From: Elusimicrobiota bacterium
GTDB taxonomy: Bacteria > Elusimicrobiota > Elusimicrobia > UBA1565
Assembly (NCBI GenBank): GCA_003450735.1
Contig: DMEZ01000068.1
Coordinates: 1,396 to 30,891 of the forward strand
Direction of reading: 5' to 3'
DNA length: 29,496 nt
Both the position numbers and the translations under genes were made by a program. Position 1 is the first letter of the stretch. The number at the start of each line of letters is the position of its first letter. This document shows, one piece after another, positions 22,964 through 29,496 of this stretch. Under the pieces are notes generated by a model. It made no database searches. It was not told where the DNA came from and saw nothing but the letters and a program-made list of their open reading frames with translations.

Positions 22964-24253
22964 ATGCACGCCCTCCCCTTCGGCCGAGGAACCCTGGAGT
23001 TCGAAGCGCCCTCCACGATGCAGGTGGACACGGCCGAGCCCGCGCCCTATCCGCCCTTGCCGGACCTCGGCCGGGCCGTCGCGGAGGCCCTGCGTTCGCC
23101 TCTGGGCTCGAGGCCCTTGCGCGAGCTGGCCCGGCCCTCCTCCAAGGTCTGCATCGTCATCACCGACATCACGCGGGACTGCCCGGAGGAGGCCCTGGTC
23201 GGCCCGATGCTTTCGGAGCTGGAGACGGCCGGCGTGCCCGACGCGAACATCACCCTCCTGGTGGCCGTCGGCCTGCACCGGGCGAGCACCGCCGAGGAGA
23301 AGGTCGAGAAGCTCGGAGAGCGCATCGCGAAGCGCTGCCGGGTCGTGGACCACGACGCCCAGGACGCGGAGGCCCTCGTGGACCTCGGCCTGACGGCCAA
23401 CGGGGTCCCCATCGTCTTCAACCGCATCGCCTACGAGTCGGATCTGCTGATCTCCACCGGCATCGTGGAGCCCCACCAGTACGCGGGCTTCAGCGGAGGC
23501 CGCAAGACCGTGGCCGTCGGGGTCGCCGGCGAGAAGATGATCGCGTACACGCACGGCCCCGTGATGCTCGACCACCCGGGGACGCGGCTGGCCAACCTGG
23601 AGGGGAACCCCTTCCACGAGGCCATCGAGGAGATCGCCGAGAAGGCGGGGCTGGATTTCTGCATCAACGTGGTCAAGAACGGGGACCAGCGGATCTGCGC
23701 CGTGAAGGCGGGCGCGCCCAAGCCTGTGTTCGCCGCCCTCGTGGACGTGGCTCGGAAGGTCTATACCGTCCCGGTGCCCCACCGCTACCACGCGGTCGTC
23801 TGCGGCGTGGGCTACCCCAAGGACGCGAACCTCTACCAGGCCTCGCGCGGCCCGAGCTACATCTTCTTCGCCCCCAAGCCCCTGCTCGAGGAGGGGGGCC
23901 TGCTGGCGGTGCCCGCCCCCTGCGAGGAGGGCGCCGGCCGGGGCACGGGGGAGGAGCGCTTCTTCCAGGCCATGAAGGACGCCCCGGACATGCCCGCCCT
24001 CCTGCGCGAGAGCCGCAGCCGCGGCTTCAAGCCCGGAGCCCAGCGCGCCTTCGTGATGGCGAAGGTGATGGAGAAGAACGAGGTCGTGGTCGTGGCCAGC
24101 CGGTGCCCGGACGTGGTGAAGGCCATGCACATGACGCCGCTGGCGACGATGGACGAGCTCTTCGCCCACATCGGCCGCCGGTTCGGCCCGGACGCGCGCG
24201 TCCTCATCGTGCCCCATTCCCTGCAGACCTTGCCCGTTGTAGACCTCCCGTAA
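22964..24253 (+). CDS. LarA-family nickel-pincer racemase/epimerase homologue
   Basis: Homologue of lactate racemase LarA (429 aa), whose known members use the nickel-pincer nucleotide (NPN) cofactor to racemise or epimerise 2-hydroxy acids by hydride transfer. The key residues are present: H105 (VGLHRAS), H171 and K181 in VEPHQYAGFSGGRK. These sit exactly three positions before the Lactobacillus residues H108, H174 and K184, and the lysine is the one that tethers the cofactor. The cofactor genes larB, larC and larE are not here. The substrate of LarA homologues varies widely (lactate, malate, phenyllactate and others), so only the family is claimed. The promoter of the next gene sits at its 3' end, so it may be transcribed separately from the pyrimidine genes. 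Confidence 0.88.
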   Translation: MHALPFGRGTLEFEAPSTMQVDTAEPAPYPPLPDLGRAVAEALRSPLGSRPLRELARPSSKVCIVITDITRDCPEEALVGPMLSELETAGVPDANITLLVAVGLHRASTAEEKVEKLGERIAKRCRVVDHDAQDAEALVDLGLTANGVPIVFNRIAYESDLLISTGIVEPHQYAGFSGGRKTVAVGVAGEKMIAYTHGPVMLDHPGTRLANLEGNPFHEAIEEIAEKAGLDFCINVVKNGDQRICAVKAGAPKPVFAALVDVARKVYTVPVPHRYHAVVCGVGYPKDANLYQASRGPSYIFFAPKPLLEEGGLLAVPAPCEEGAGRGTGEERFFQAMKDAPDMPALLRESRSRGFKPGAQRAFVMAKVMEKNEVVVVASRCPDVVKAMHMTPLATMDELFAHIGRRFGPDARVLIVPHSLQTLPVVDLP

Positions 24254-24265
24254 AATTGCTTGTAT
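24237..24265 (+). promoter_or_regulatory. Promoter of the pyrimidine degradation operon
   Basis: TTGTAG (24237-24242) and TTGTAT (24260-24265) are 17 bases apart, with TGC before the -10. It overlaps the last codons of the larA-like gene. The leader of about 27 bases carries AGGAGG at 24288-24293. No operator palindrome is obvious. Confidence 0.5.
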
Positions 24266-24299
24266 CGGGCTGGTGCCGTCCCACCCTAGGAGGTCCTCC

Positions 24300-25172
24300 A
24301 TGCCCCGAATCGTCAAATGCGGTCTGATCCAGTGCGGCCTGCCCCTGCACGAGGGCGAAGGCAGCGTCCAGAAGATCAAGGACGCGATGATCAAGAAGCA
24401 CCTGCCCCTCATCGATAGGGCGGGCAAGAAGGGCGTGAAGATCCTCTGCCTCCAGGAGATCTTCTCCACCCCCTATTTCTGCCCGTCCCAGGACGCGAAG
24501 TGGTACGCGACCGCCGAGGCCGTCCCGGGCCCGACCACCCAGCTCCTGTCCAAGTACGCCAAGAAGCACAAGATGGTCATCGTGGTCCCCCTCTACGAGC
24601 GGGCCATGGCCGGGGTGTACTACAACACCGCCGCGGTCATCGACGCGGACGGGAAGTACCTGGGCAAGTACCGCAAGATCCACATCCCGCAGGTGGCCGG
24701 CTTCTGGGAGAAGTTCTTCTTCAAGCCCGGCAACCTGGGCTACCCGGTCTTCCAGACCAAGTACGGCGTCGTGGGCGTCTACATCTGCTACGACCGGCAC
24801 TTCCCCGAGGGCGCGCGGATGCTGGGTCTGCACGGGGCCGAGATCGTCTTCAACCCCTCCGCCACGGTCGCGGGGCTCTCCCAGCACCTCTGGAAGATCG
24901 AGCAGCCCGCACACGCGGTCGCCAACGGCTACTTCATGGGCAACATCAACCGGGTCGGCACCGAGCGGCCCTGGAAGATCGGCAAGTTCTACGGGCACAG
25001 CTACTTCGTCAACCCGCGCGGCGAGATCCTGGCCGAGGGCAGCGAGGACCACGACGAGCTCGTGACCGCCGACATCGACCTCGACAAGATCGACTCGGTC
25101 CGCAACACCTGGCAGTTCTACCGCGACCGCCGGCCCGAGACCTACGACGACATGGTGAGGCTGCTCCCGTGA
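24300..25172 (+). CDS. Beta-ureidopropionase (N-carbamoyl-beta-alanine amidohydrolase)
   Basis: Nitrilase-superfamily hydrolase (290 aa) with the catalytic triad E53 (LQEIF), K126 (YRKIHIP) and C163 (YICYDRHFPE). Segments such as FKPGNLGYPVFQ, FNPSATVAGLSQHLWKIE and GNINRVGTE resemble beta-ureidopropionase more than N-carbamoylputrescine amidase, though the latter is the main alternative. The reaction would be N-carbamoyl-beta-alanine to beta-alanine, CO2 and ammonia. ATG 24300 is chosen for the AGGAGG six bases upstream; a GTG at 24273 would place that site inside the gene. The stop overlaps the dihydropyrimidinase start (GTGA). The adjacent dihydropyrimidinase and aminotransferase support the pathway call. 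Confidence 0.9.
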   Translation: MPRIVKCGLIQCGLPLHEGEGSVQKIKDAMIKKHLPLIDRAGKKGVKILCLQEIFSTPYFCPSQDAKWYATAEAVPGPTTQLLSKYAKKHKMVIVVPLYERAMAGVYYNTAAVIDADGKYLGKYRKIHIPQVAGFWEKFFFKPGNLGYPVFQTKYGVVGVYICYDRHFPEGARMLGLHGAEIVFNPSATVAGLSQHLWKIEQPAHAVANGYFMGNINRVGTERPWKIGKFYGHSYFVNPRGEILAEGSEDHDELVTADIDLDKIDSVRNTWQFYRDRRPETYDDMVRLLP

Positions 25173-26566
25173 AGAACACCCTCCTCATCAAGGGCGCGGA
25201 GGTCATCACCGCCTCGGACGAGTCCAAGGCCGACGTGCTCGTCCGGGACGGGAAGATCGCCGAGATCGCGGATAAGATCGCCCCGACCTTCGGCGCCGAG
25301 ACGATCGACGCGAAGGGCCTCGAGCTCTACCCGGGCGGGGTGGACGTGCACACCCACTTCGCCCTGCCCTTCATGGGCACGGTCTCGGCCGACGACTTCG
25401 AGACCGGGACGAGGGCCGCGGCCTGCGGCGGGACGACCGCCATCATCGACTTCGTCATCCCCTCGAAGGGGGGGAGCACCCTGGACGCCCTGGCCGAGTG
25501 GCGCAAGAAGGCCGAGGGGAAGGCGGTGGTGGACTACGGCTTCCACATGGCCTTGGTCGAGTTCAACGACAAGGTGGCCGCGGAGATCCCGAAGCTGGTC
25601 CAGGAAGGCCTCACCAGCTTCAAGTGCTTCTTGGCCTACAAGGGCGCCTTCATGGTGGACGACCTCCAGTTCCTGGGCGTCCTCTCCGCCGCGAAGAAGC
25701 ACGGGGCCCTGGTCTCCATCCACGCAGAGAACGGGGACATGCTGGTCTACCTCATGAACCAGCTGCTCGCGGAGGGGAAGACGGGGCCTGAGTATCATCC
25801 CGTCGCGCATCCGGCCCTGGCCGAGGGCGAGGCGACGCACCGCGGGATCAGGCTCGCGGAGATGGCCGGAGCCCCGCTCTACATCGTGCACCTGAGCTGC
25901 AACGAGTCGCTCAAGGAAGTGAAGGCCGCCCGCTGCCGCGGCCAGCGGGTGTACGCGGAGACCTGCCCGCAGTACCTGCTCCTCGACGAGAGCCTCTACC
26001 GGAAGAACGGCTTCGAGGCCGCCAAGTGGGTGATGTCGCCGCCTCTCAGGGAGAAGGCGGGGCAGGAGAAGCTATGGAAGGGCCTGCGGGACGGCTTCCT
26101 GCAGACCGTGGCCACCGACCATTGCTCCTTCGACTTCAAGAAGCAGAAGGTGATGGGCAAGGAGGCGTTCACCAAGATCCCCAACGGCATCCCGGCCGTG
26201 GGCGACCGGATGAACCTCCTCTACACCTACGGCGTGAAGCAGGGCCGCCTCAGCCGGACGCAGTTCGCCGCCGTCACCTCGACGAACCCGGCCCGGCTCT
26301 TCGGGCTTTATCCTCACAAGGGGACGATCTCGGTCGGCGCGGACGCCGACCTGGTGCTCTACGACCCGAAGAAGAAGGGGACGGTCTCCGTAAAGACGAG
26401 CAAGCACAACGTGGACTATTCGGCGTTCGAGGGCTTCAAGCTGGAAGGCCTCCCCGTGCTGACGCTCTCCCGCGGGGAGATCGTCGCGAAGGACGGCGAG
26501 TTCGTCGGAAAGAAGGCGCGTGGACGCTATATCAAGCGAGCGAGGTTCGAGACCCATGAAGACTGA
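25169..26566 (+). CDS. Dihydropyrimidinase / hydantoinase
   Basis: Cyclic amidohydrolase (465 aa) that opens dihydrouracil or dihydrothymine to the N-carbamoyl-beta-amino acid. The binuclear metal site is complete: H61 and H63 (DVHTHF), carboxylated K152 (SFKCFLAYKG), H185 (SIHAEN), H241 (YIVHLS) and D317 (VATDHCS). Y157, matching the catalytic tyrosine of hydantoinases, is present. GTG 25169 overlaps the upstream stop as GTGA, and the end overlaps the aminotransferase by 11 bases. The order hydrolase, hydantoinase, aminotransferase fits the reductive pyrimidine pathway; the first enzyme, dihydropyrimidine dehydrogenase, is not in the window, so dihydropyrimidines or hydantoins from outside may be the substrate. 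Confidence 0.94.
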   Translation: MKNTLLIKGAEVITASDESKADVLVRDGKIAEIADKIAPTFGAETIDAKGLELYPGGVDVHTHFALPFMGTVSADDFETGTRAAACGGTTAIIDFVIPSKGGSTLDALAEWRKKAEGKAVVDYGFHMALVEFNDKVAAEIPKLVQEGLTSFKCFLAYKGAFMVDDLQFLGVLSAAKKHGALVSIHAENGDMLVYLMNQLLAEGKTGPEYHPVAHPALAEGEATHRGIRLAEMAGAPLYIVHLSCNESLKEVKAARCRGQRVYAETCPQYLLLDESLYRKNGFEAAKWVMSPPLREKAGQEKLWKGLRDGFLQTVATDHCSFDFKKQKVMGKEAFTKIPNGIPAVGDRMNLLYTYGVKQGRLSRTQFAAVTSTNPARLFGLYPHKGTISVGADADLVLYDPKKKGTVSVKTSKHNVDYSAFEGFKLEGLPVLTLSRGEIVAKDGEFVGKKARGRYIKRARFETHED

Positions 26567-27854
26567 GACCCGGAAGAACGCCGAGCTGACGAAGAAGTAC
26601 AAGGACTTCCTTTTCCCGTCGGTCATCACCTATTACCAGGAGCCTTTGCCCCTGGTGTCGGGGAAGGGCTGCCGGGTCATGGACGCGGAGGGCGGGGAGT
26701 ACTTGGACTTCTTCGGCGGCATCCTGACGGTGTCCATCGCGCACTGCCACGAGAAGATCACGAAGCGCACGGCGGAACAGCTCAAAAAGCTCCAGCACGT
26801 CTCGACGCTCTATCCGACCAAGCCCGCGGCCGACCTGGCCGAGAAGCTGGCCTCCATCTGCCCCGGCGGCCTGCGCCGCAGCTTCTTCACGAACAGCGGC
26901 ACCGAGGCCGACGAGATGGCGGTCATGACGGCCCAGCACGCGACAGGCAACCAGGAGATCATCTGCCTGCGCCACTCCTACAGCGGGCGCTCGGCGATGG
27001 CGATGAACATGACGGCGCACTCGCCCTGGCGCATCTCGAAGACGCTGATGCCCGGCATCAAGCACGCGCACGCGGCCTACTGCTACCGCTGTCCCTTCAA
27101 GCTGTCCTACCCGTCCTGCGATCTGGCCTGCGCGAAGGACGTGGAGGAGCTCATCCAGACGGAGACCTGCGGGAAAGTGGCGGCCTTCCTGGCCGAGCCG
27201 GTCATGGGGGTGGGCGGCTTCGTGGTGCCTCCCAAGGACTACTTCAAGGTGGTCACGGACATCGTGCACAAGTACGGCGGCCTCTTCATCGCCGACGAGG
27301 TGCAGACGGGGTGGGGGCGGACGGGCGGGAAGTGGTTCGGCATCGAGCACTTCGGGGTCAACCCGGACATCATGACCTCGGCCAAGGGCATGGCCAACGG
27401 CCTGCCCATCGGCTGGACGATCACGACCGACAAGATCGCCGAGAGCCTCAAAGGGTTGACCATCTCCACCTTCGGGGGGAACCCGGTGTCCTGCGCCGCG
27501 GCGCACGCGACCATCGACGCCATCGAGGAGGAAGGCCTCCTGCAGAAGACGGAGAAGCTGGGGCATATCCTGCGGGGCCATCTGCTCGAGTTCCAGAAGA
27601 GCTTCCCCTGCATCGGCGACGTGCGCGGCATGGGGCTGATGGCGGGGGTGGAGCTGGTCTTGGACCGCAAGACGAAGGCGCCGGACGCGAAGAGCGTGGT
27701 GAAGATCTTCGAGGAGACGCGCAAGGAAGGGCTGCTCATTGGGAAGGGGGGGCTCTACGGCAACATCCTCAGGATCAGCCCGCCGATGGGGATCTCCCTG
27801 GCGGAGCTGGAGGAAGGGATCAAGAAGCTGAGGAAGGCGTTCGAAAGGCTGTAA
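26556..27854 (+). CDS. Class III aminotransferase, AGXT2 / beta-alanine aminotransferase-like
   Basis: Class III PLP enzyme (432 aa). DEV at 247-249 and the Schiff-base lysine K277 (SAKGMANGLP) are intact, as is STFGGNPVSCAAA. Sequence style (KYKDFLFPSVITYYQEPLPL and YLDFFGGILTVSIAHC, read separately) is that of the AGXT2-like branch, whose members act on beta-alanine, 3-aminoisobutyrate and alanine-glyoxylate. In this operon the natural job is beta-alanine (or 3-aminoisobutyrate) to malonate (or methylmalonate) semialdehyde. Four cysteines (176, 179, 188, 192) form the same CxxCx8Cx3C motif as the aminotransferase at 1230. ATG 26556 lies 11 bases inside the upstream gene; the longer frame from 26520 has no support. 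A strong terminator follows. Confidence 0.92.
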   Translation: MKTETRKNAELTKKYKDFLFPSVITYYQEPLPLVSGKGCRVMDAEGGEYLDFFGGILTVSIAHCHEKITKRTAEQLKKLQHVSTLYPTKPAADLAEKLASICPGGLRRSFFTNSGTEADEMAVMTAQHATGNQEIICLRHSYSGRSAMAMNMTAHSPWRISKTLMPGIKHAHAAYCYRCPFKLSYPSCDLACAKDVEELIQTETCGKVAAFLAEPVMGVGGFVVPPKDYFKVVTDIVHKYGGLFIADEVQTGWGRTGGKWFGIEHFGVNPDIMTSAKGMANGLPIGWTITTDKIAESLKGLTISTFGGNPVSCAAAHATIDAIEEEGLLQKTEKLGHILRGHLLEFQKSFPCIGDVRGMGLMAGVELVLDRKTKAPDAKSVVKIFEETRKEGLLIGKGGLYGNILRISPPMGISLAELEEGIKKLRKAFERL

Positions 27855-27873
27855 GCTTCGCCTCTTCGCAGAC

Positions 27874-27908
27874 CCAGCCCGGCGCGCGAGCGCCGGGCTG
27901 GCTCTTTA
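27874..27908 (+). terminator. Intrinsic terminator of the pyrimidine operon
   Basis: A perfect 12-base stem (CCAGCCCGGCGC paired with GCGCCGGGCTGG) with a GCGA tetraloop is followed by CTCTTT. The T run is short, but the stem is very stable. It is the only clear intrinsic terminator in the window and separates the operon from the integron region. Confidence 0.85.
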
Positions 27909-27909
27909 T

Positions 27910-27967
27910 GCCCCTTCGGACTCCTTTTGGCCGATGCATACGACGCGCATCGGCCGTCCTCAGGGGC
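27910..27967 (+). repeat. Long imperfect inverted repeat upstream of the integrase
   Basis: GCCCCT (27910-27915), GGAC and GGCCGATGC (27929-27937) pair in order with GCATCGGCC (27947-27955), GTCC and AGGGGC (27962-27967), with a nine-base loop and an unpaired TCCTTTT on the left arm only. There is no T run, so it is not a terminator. A further copy of GCATCGGC stands alone at 28050-28057. Confidence 0.7.
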
Positions 27968-27972
27968 CAGCC

Positions 27973-28004
27973 GTCCCGAACTTCCAGACGGAGTGGTTCG
28001 GGAC
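27973..28004 (+). repeat. Inverted repeat A of a tandem pair before the integrase
   Basis: GTCCCGAAC pairs with GTTCGGGAC across a 14-base loop. It abuts inverted repeat B directly. Confidence 0.75.
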
Positions 28005-28037
28005 GTCCCAAACCTACGGATCTTGGATGTTTGGGAC
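28005..28037 (+). repeat. Inverted repeat B of a tandem pair before the integrase
   Basis: GTCCCAAAC pairs with GTTTGGGAC across a 15-base loop. Compared with repeat A, one base differs in each arm and the change is compensated (G-C to A-T), while the loops are unrelated. Confidence 0.75.
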
Positions 28038-28074
28038 GAGAGGAGGACTGCATCGGCTGGGGAACTTTTTGGGG

Positions 28075-28094
28075 CCCACATACGTACTTGTGGG
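28075..28094 (+). repeat. Short hairpin just before the integrase start
   Basis: CCCACA pairs with TGTGGG around TACGTACT. It ends 12 bases before ATG 28107 and next to the G-rich ribosome-binding region, so it could influence translation of the integrase. Confidence 0.5.
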
Positions 28095-28106
28095 TGGGGG
28101 GGATCC

Positions 28107-29321
28107 ATGAAACAGAACGACACGATACAGGTAAGGCCGGGCGACCCCGGCAGGCTCGTGGTGCGCTTTCCGTTCTCCTTCGAGGCGGTGGAGAAGATCA
28201 AGACCATCCGGGGGCGGAGATGGCATCCGATCGAGAAGCACTGGACGGTGCCGGACACCCCGGAGATGCCGGGGCGCCTGCGGGCGCTCTTCGAGGGGGA
28301 GGCGGTGGAGGACAAGACGCAAGAGCCGGCGCCTCCGTCTGAGCCTGCGCCCGCCCCATCGGGCTCCATCCTGGAACGCATCCGGGACGTCGTCCACTCG
28401 CGGCATTACAGCCCGAGGACGGCCGACATCTACATCGCCTGGGTCAGCCGGTTCATCGCCTACCATGGCGGGCGGCCTCCGGAAGAATTAGGGAAGCAGG
28501 AAGCCGAGGACTTCCTGTCCAGCCTGGCGACGAACGGCCATGTCAGCGCCTCGACCCAGAACCAGGCGCTCAACGCCCTCCTGTTCCTGTACCTCCAAGT
28601 CCTGCGCAAGGAGATCGGCTATCTGGACGGGATGGTCCGCGCGAAGATGCCGCTCCACCTGCCCGTCGTACTCACGCAAGACGAGGTGAGTCAGGTGCTG
28701 GGGGTCATGAACGGCGCGCCCCGGCTCATGGCGATGCTCCTATATGGGGCGGGCCTGCGCCTGATGGAATGCTGCACCCTGCGCGTCAAGGATGTGGACT
28801 TCGCCAAGTGCCAGCTCCTGATCCGCGGCGGAAAGGGAGGAAAGGACCGCTACACGATGCTCCCGGAGGCGTTGAGGGAGCCATTACAGCGCCATCTGGG
28901 CCGGGTCAAGCAGCAGCACCAGGAAGACCTCGCCATCGGCCTGGGCCGGGTGGCACTGCCCAATGCCATGGATCGGAAGTACCCGAACGGCGGGAAGGAG
29001 TGGGGCTGGCAGTGGGTGTTCCCAGCGACCAGCCATTACACCGACCAGGTCAGCGGCGAGAAGCGCAGGCACCACCTCCATGAGTCCGTCCTGCAGAAGG
29101 CCTTCAAGGAGGCCCGGATCAAAGCCGGGCTCGCCAAGCCTGCAGGCTGCCACGCTCTGCGGCATTCCTTCGCCACGCATCTGCTAGAGGACGGCTACGA
29201 TATACGGACAATCCAGGAACTGCTCGGGCACAAGGACGTGAGCACTACGATGATCTATACGCATGTCCTGAACAAGGGGGGGAGGGGGGTGCGGAGCCCG
29301 GCTGATAAGATCAGGCTCTGA
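28107..29321 (+). CDS. intI: Integron integrase (IntI) with N-terminal HARP-like domain
   Basis: Tyrosine recombinase of the IntI class (404 aa; IntI1 has 337). Residues about 18-50 (VVRFPFSFEAVEKIK, GRRWHPIEKHWTVP) resemble the small HARP domain of SMARCAL1-type annealing helicases. A Pro/Glu-rich linker leads to the SAM-like DNA-binding domain (about 87-180) and the catalytic domain (about 185-390): R218, K243 or K246, H349, R352, H375 and nucleophile Y384, with spacings identical to IntI1. The integron-specific extra region is present (EWGWQWVFPA, about 298-307, and RHHLHESV), as is the IYTHVLNKGGRGVRSPAD end. ATG 28107 is chosen because the HARP-like block begins there and upstream DNA is structured non-coding. 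It points toward the att-like site, unlike class 1 integrons. Confidence 0.95.
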   Translation: MKQNDTIQVRPGDPGRLVVRFPFSFEAVEKIKTIRGRRWHPIEKHWTVPDTPEMPGRLRALFEGEAVEDKTQEPAPPSEPAPAPSGSILERIRDVVHSRHYSPRTADIYIAWVSRFIAYHGGRPPEELGKQEAEDFLSSLATNGHVSASTQNQALNALLFLYLQVLRKEIGYLDGMVRAKMPLHLPVVLTQDEVSQVLGVMNGAPRLMAMLLYGAGLRLMECCTLRVKDVDFAKCQLLIRGGKGGKDRYTMLPEALREPLQRHLGRVKQQHQEDLAIGLGRVALPNAMDRKYPNGGKEWGWQWVFPATSHYTDQVSGEKRRHHLHESVLQKAFKEARIKAGLAKPAGCHALRHSFATHLLEDGYDIRTIQELLGHKDVSTTMIYTHVLNKGGRGVRSPADKIRL

Positions 29322-29361
29322 GGGGGCGGGGAAGGCGGGGGAAATAGGCCGACCGGTCAGC

Positions 29362-29377
29362 GGCCTTTGCCGGTTTT
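29362..29377 (+). terminator. Weak intrinsic terminator candidate after intI
   Basis: CGGC, CTTT loop, GCCG, then GTTTTAA. The stem is only four base pairs. It also overlaps AGGCCG (29346-29351) paired with CGGCCT (29361-29366), an alternative fold. Confidence 0.3.
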
Positions 29378-29406
29378 AATATTCAGCTCATATGAAGGAA
29401 TCTCCC

Positions 29407-29436
29407 TGCCATAATCGACACATTTCGTGTTATCAT
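29407..29436 (+). promoter_or_regulatory. Candidate cassette promoter region (Pc-like)
   Basis: Two extended -10 sequences, TGCCATAAT (29407-29415) and TGTTATCAT (29428-29436), read toward the att-like core inside an AT-rich tract. The second is of the same type as the nifS promoter (TGGTATCAT). No -35 is evident. Confidence 0.4.
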
Positions 29437-29460
29437 TGTCTTATCGGCCGAGATATATAG

Positions 29461-29496
29461 GTCGGCCTAATTTACGTTGAACGAAGCCGCTTCGCG
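29461..29496 (+). other. Integron recombination site (attI-like core, or left half of an attC), cut by window end
   Basis: GTTGAAC at 29476-29482 fits the GTTRRRY core cut by IntI. The preceding GTCGGCCTAA resembles, from memory, GTCGCCCTAA of the class 1 attI, with a spacer one base shorter. The site is 155 bases after the integrase stop, a usual attI distance. Alternatively GCCTAAT is a near-match to an attC R'' box (RYYYAAC), GTTGAACG an L'' box, and CGAAGCCGCTTCG the start of the variable stem, with the right half lost beyond the window. An inverted repeat, GGCCGA (29446-29451) and TCGGCC (29462-29467), lies just upstream. Confidence 0.6.

Noticed and set aside
27927..28106. Longer integrase beginning at 27927
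   Set aside because: The added residues come from the inverted repeats and look non-coding; ATG 28107 starts directly before the HARP-like block.
27855..28106. attI site upstream of intI, as in class 1 integrons
   Set aside because: No GTTRRRY core in either strand here; the nearest sequences, GTTCGGG and GTTTGGG, fail at the fourth and last positions.
27973..28106. LexA box controlling intI
   Set aside because: No CTGT-N8-ACAG pattern is present.
1..29496. tRNA, rRNA or CRISPR arrays
   Set aside because: All intergenic gaps were read; none shows a cloverleaf, rRNA segments or regularly spaced direct repeats.

Overview
The window is about 29.5 kb of GC-rich, densely packed bacterial chromosome. 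Every gene family here is chromosomal and Gram-negative in flavour: HrpB helicase, NIF-type Fe-S assembly, many Sec signal peptides, BioY, a TupABC transporter. The phylum cannot be fixed from the sequence. An Elusimicrobiota-like or other little-studied GC-rich lineage is only a guess. Both ends are cut: the first gene lacks its 5' end, and the right end stops inside what looks like an integron recombination site.

Left region (2-5650, + strand): two different class III aminotransferases, then both subunits of a family I CoA-transferase, then a secreted protein of unknown function, all overlapping or nearly so. This looks like one operon that turns an amino acid into an oxo acid and then a CoA thioester. 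A second secreted unknown follows from its own likely promoter. The next block (5640-10103, - strand) reads unknown coiled-coil membrane protein, BioY biotin transporter, lytic transglycosylase, NatA-like ATPase and NatB-like permease. A membrane-anchored rhodanese (+) and a secreted Amidase_2 peptidoglycan amidase (-) converge at a shared CTAG.

Centre (12038-19147): cysteine desulfurase and three-domain NifU form an Fe-S assembly pair with a PilZ protein coupled behind them. Facing them is a complete tungstate uptake operon (TupA, TupB, TupC) with MoeA, which points to a tungstopterin or molybdopterin enzyme elsewhere. A secreted unknown and a stand-alone CheY-like receiver follow.

Right region (19208-27854): a secreted M28 aminopeptidase and HrpB converge. 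A LarA-family nickel racemase homologue is then followed by beta-ureidopropionase, dihydropyrimidinase and an AGXT2-like aminotransferase. The last three are the closing steps of reductive pyrimidine degradation (dihydrouracil to N-carbamoyl-beta-alanine to beta-alanine to malonate semialdehyde). A strong intrinsic terminator closes this operon.

Right end (27855-29496): a structured leader with four inverted repeats, an integron integrase (IntI) carrying an extra N-terminal HARP-like domain, and then an AT-rich tract that ends in an attI/attC-like core. The integrase points toward the att site, the reverse of class 1 integrons. This is the most interesting part of the window.

A second theme is transcriptional. 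Several genes without a Shine-Dalgarno sequence have an extended -10 (TGnTAnnnT) only 6-17 bases before the start codon, suggesting leaderless or very short-leader mRNAs. Genes with a good Shine-Dalgarno have their -10 further upstream.
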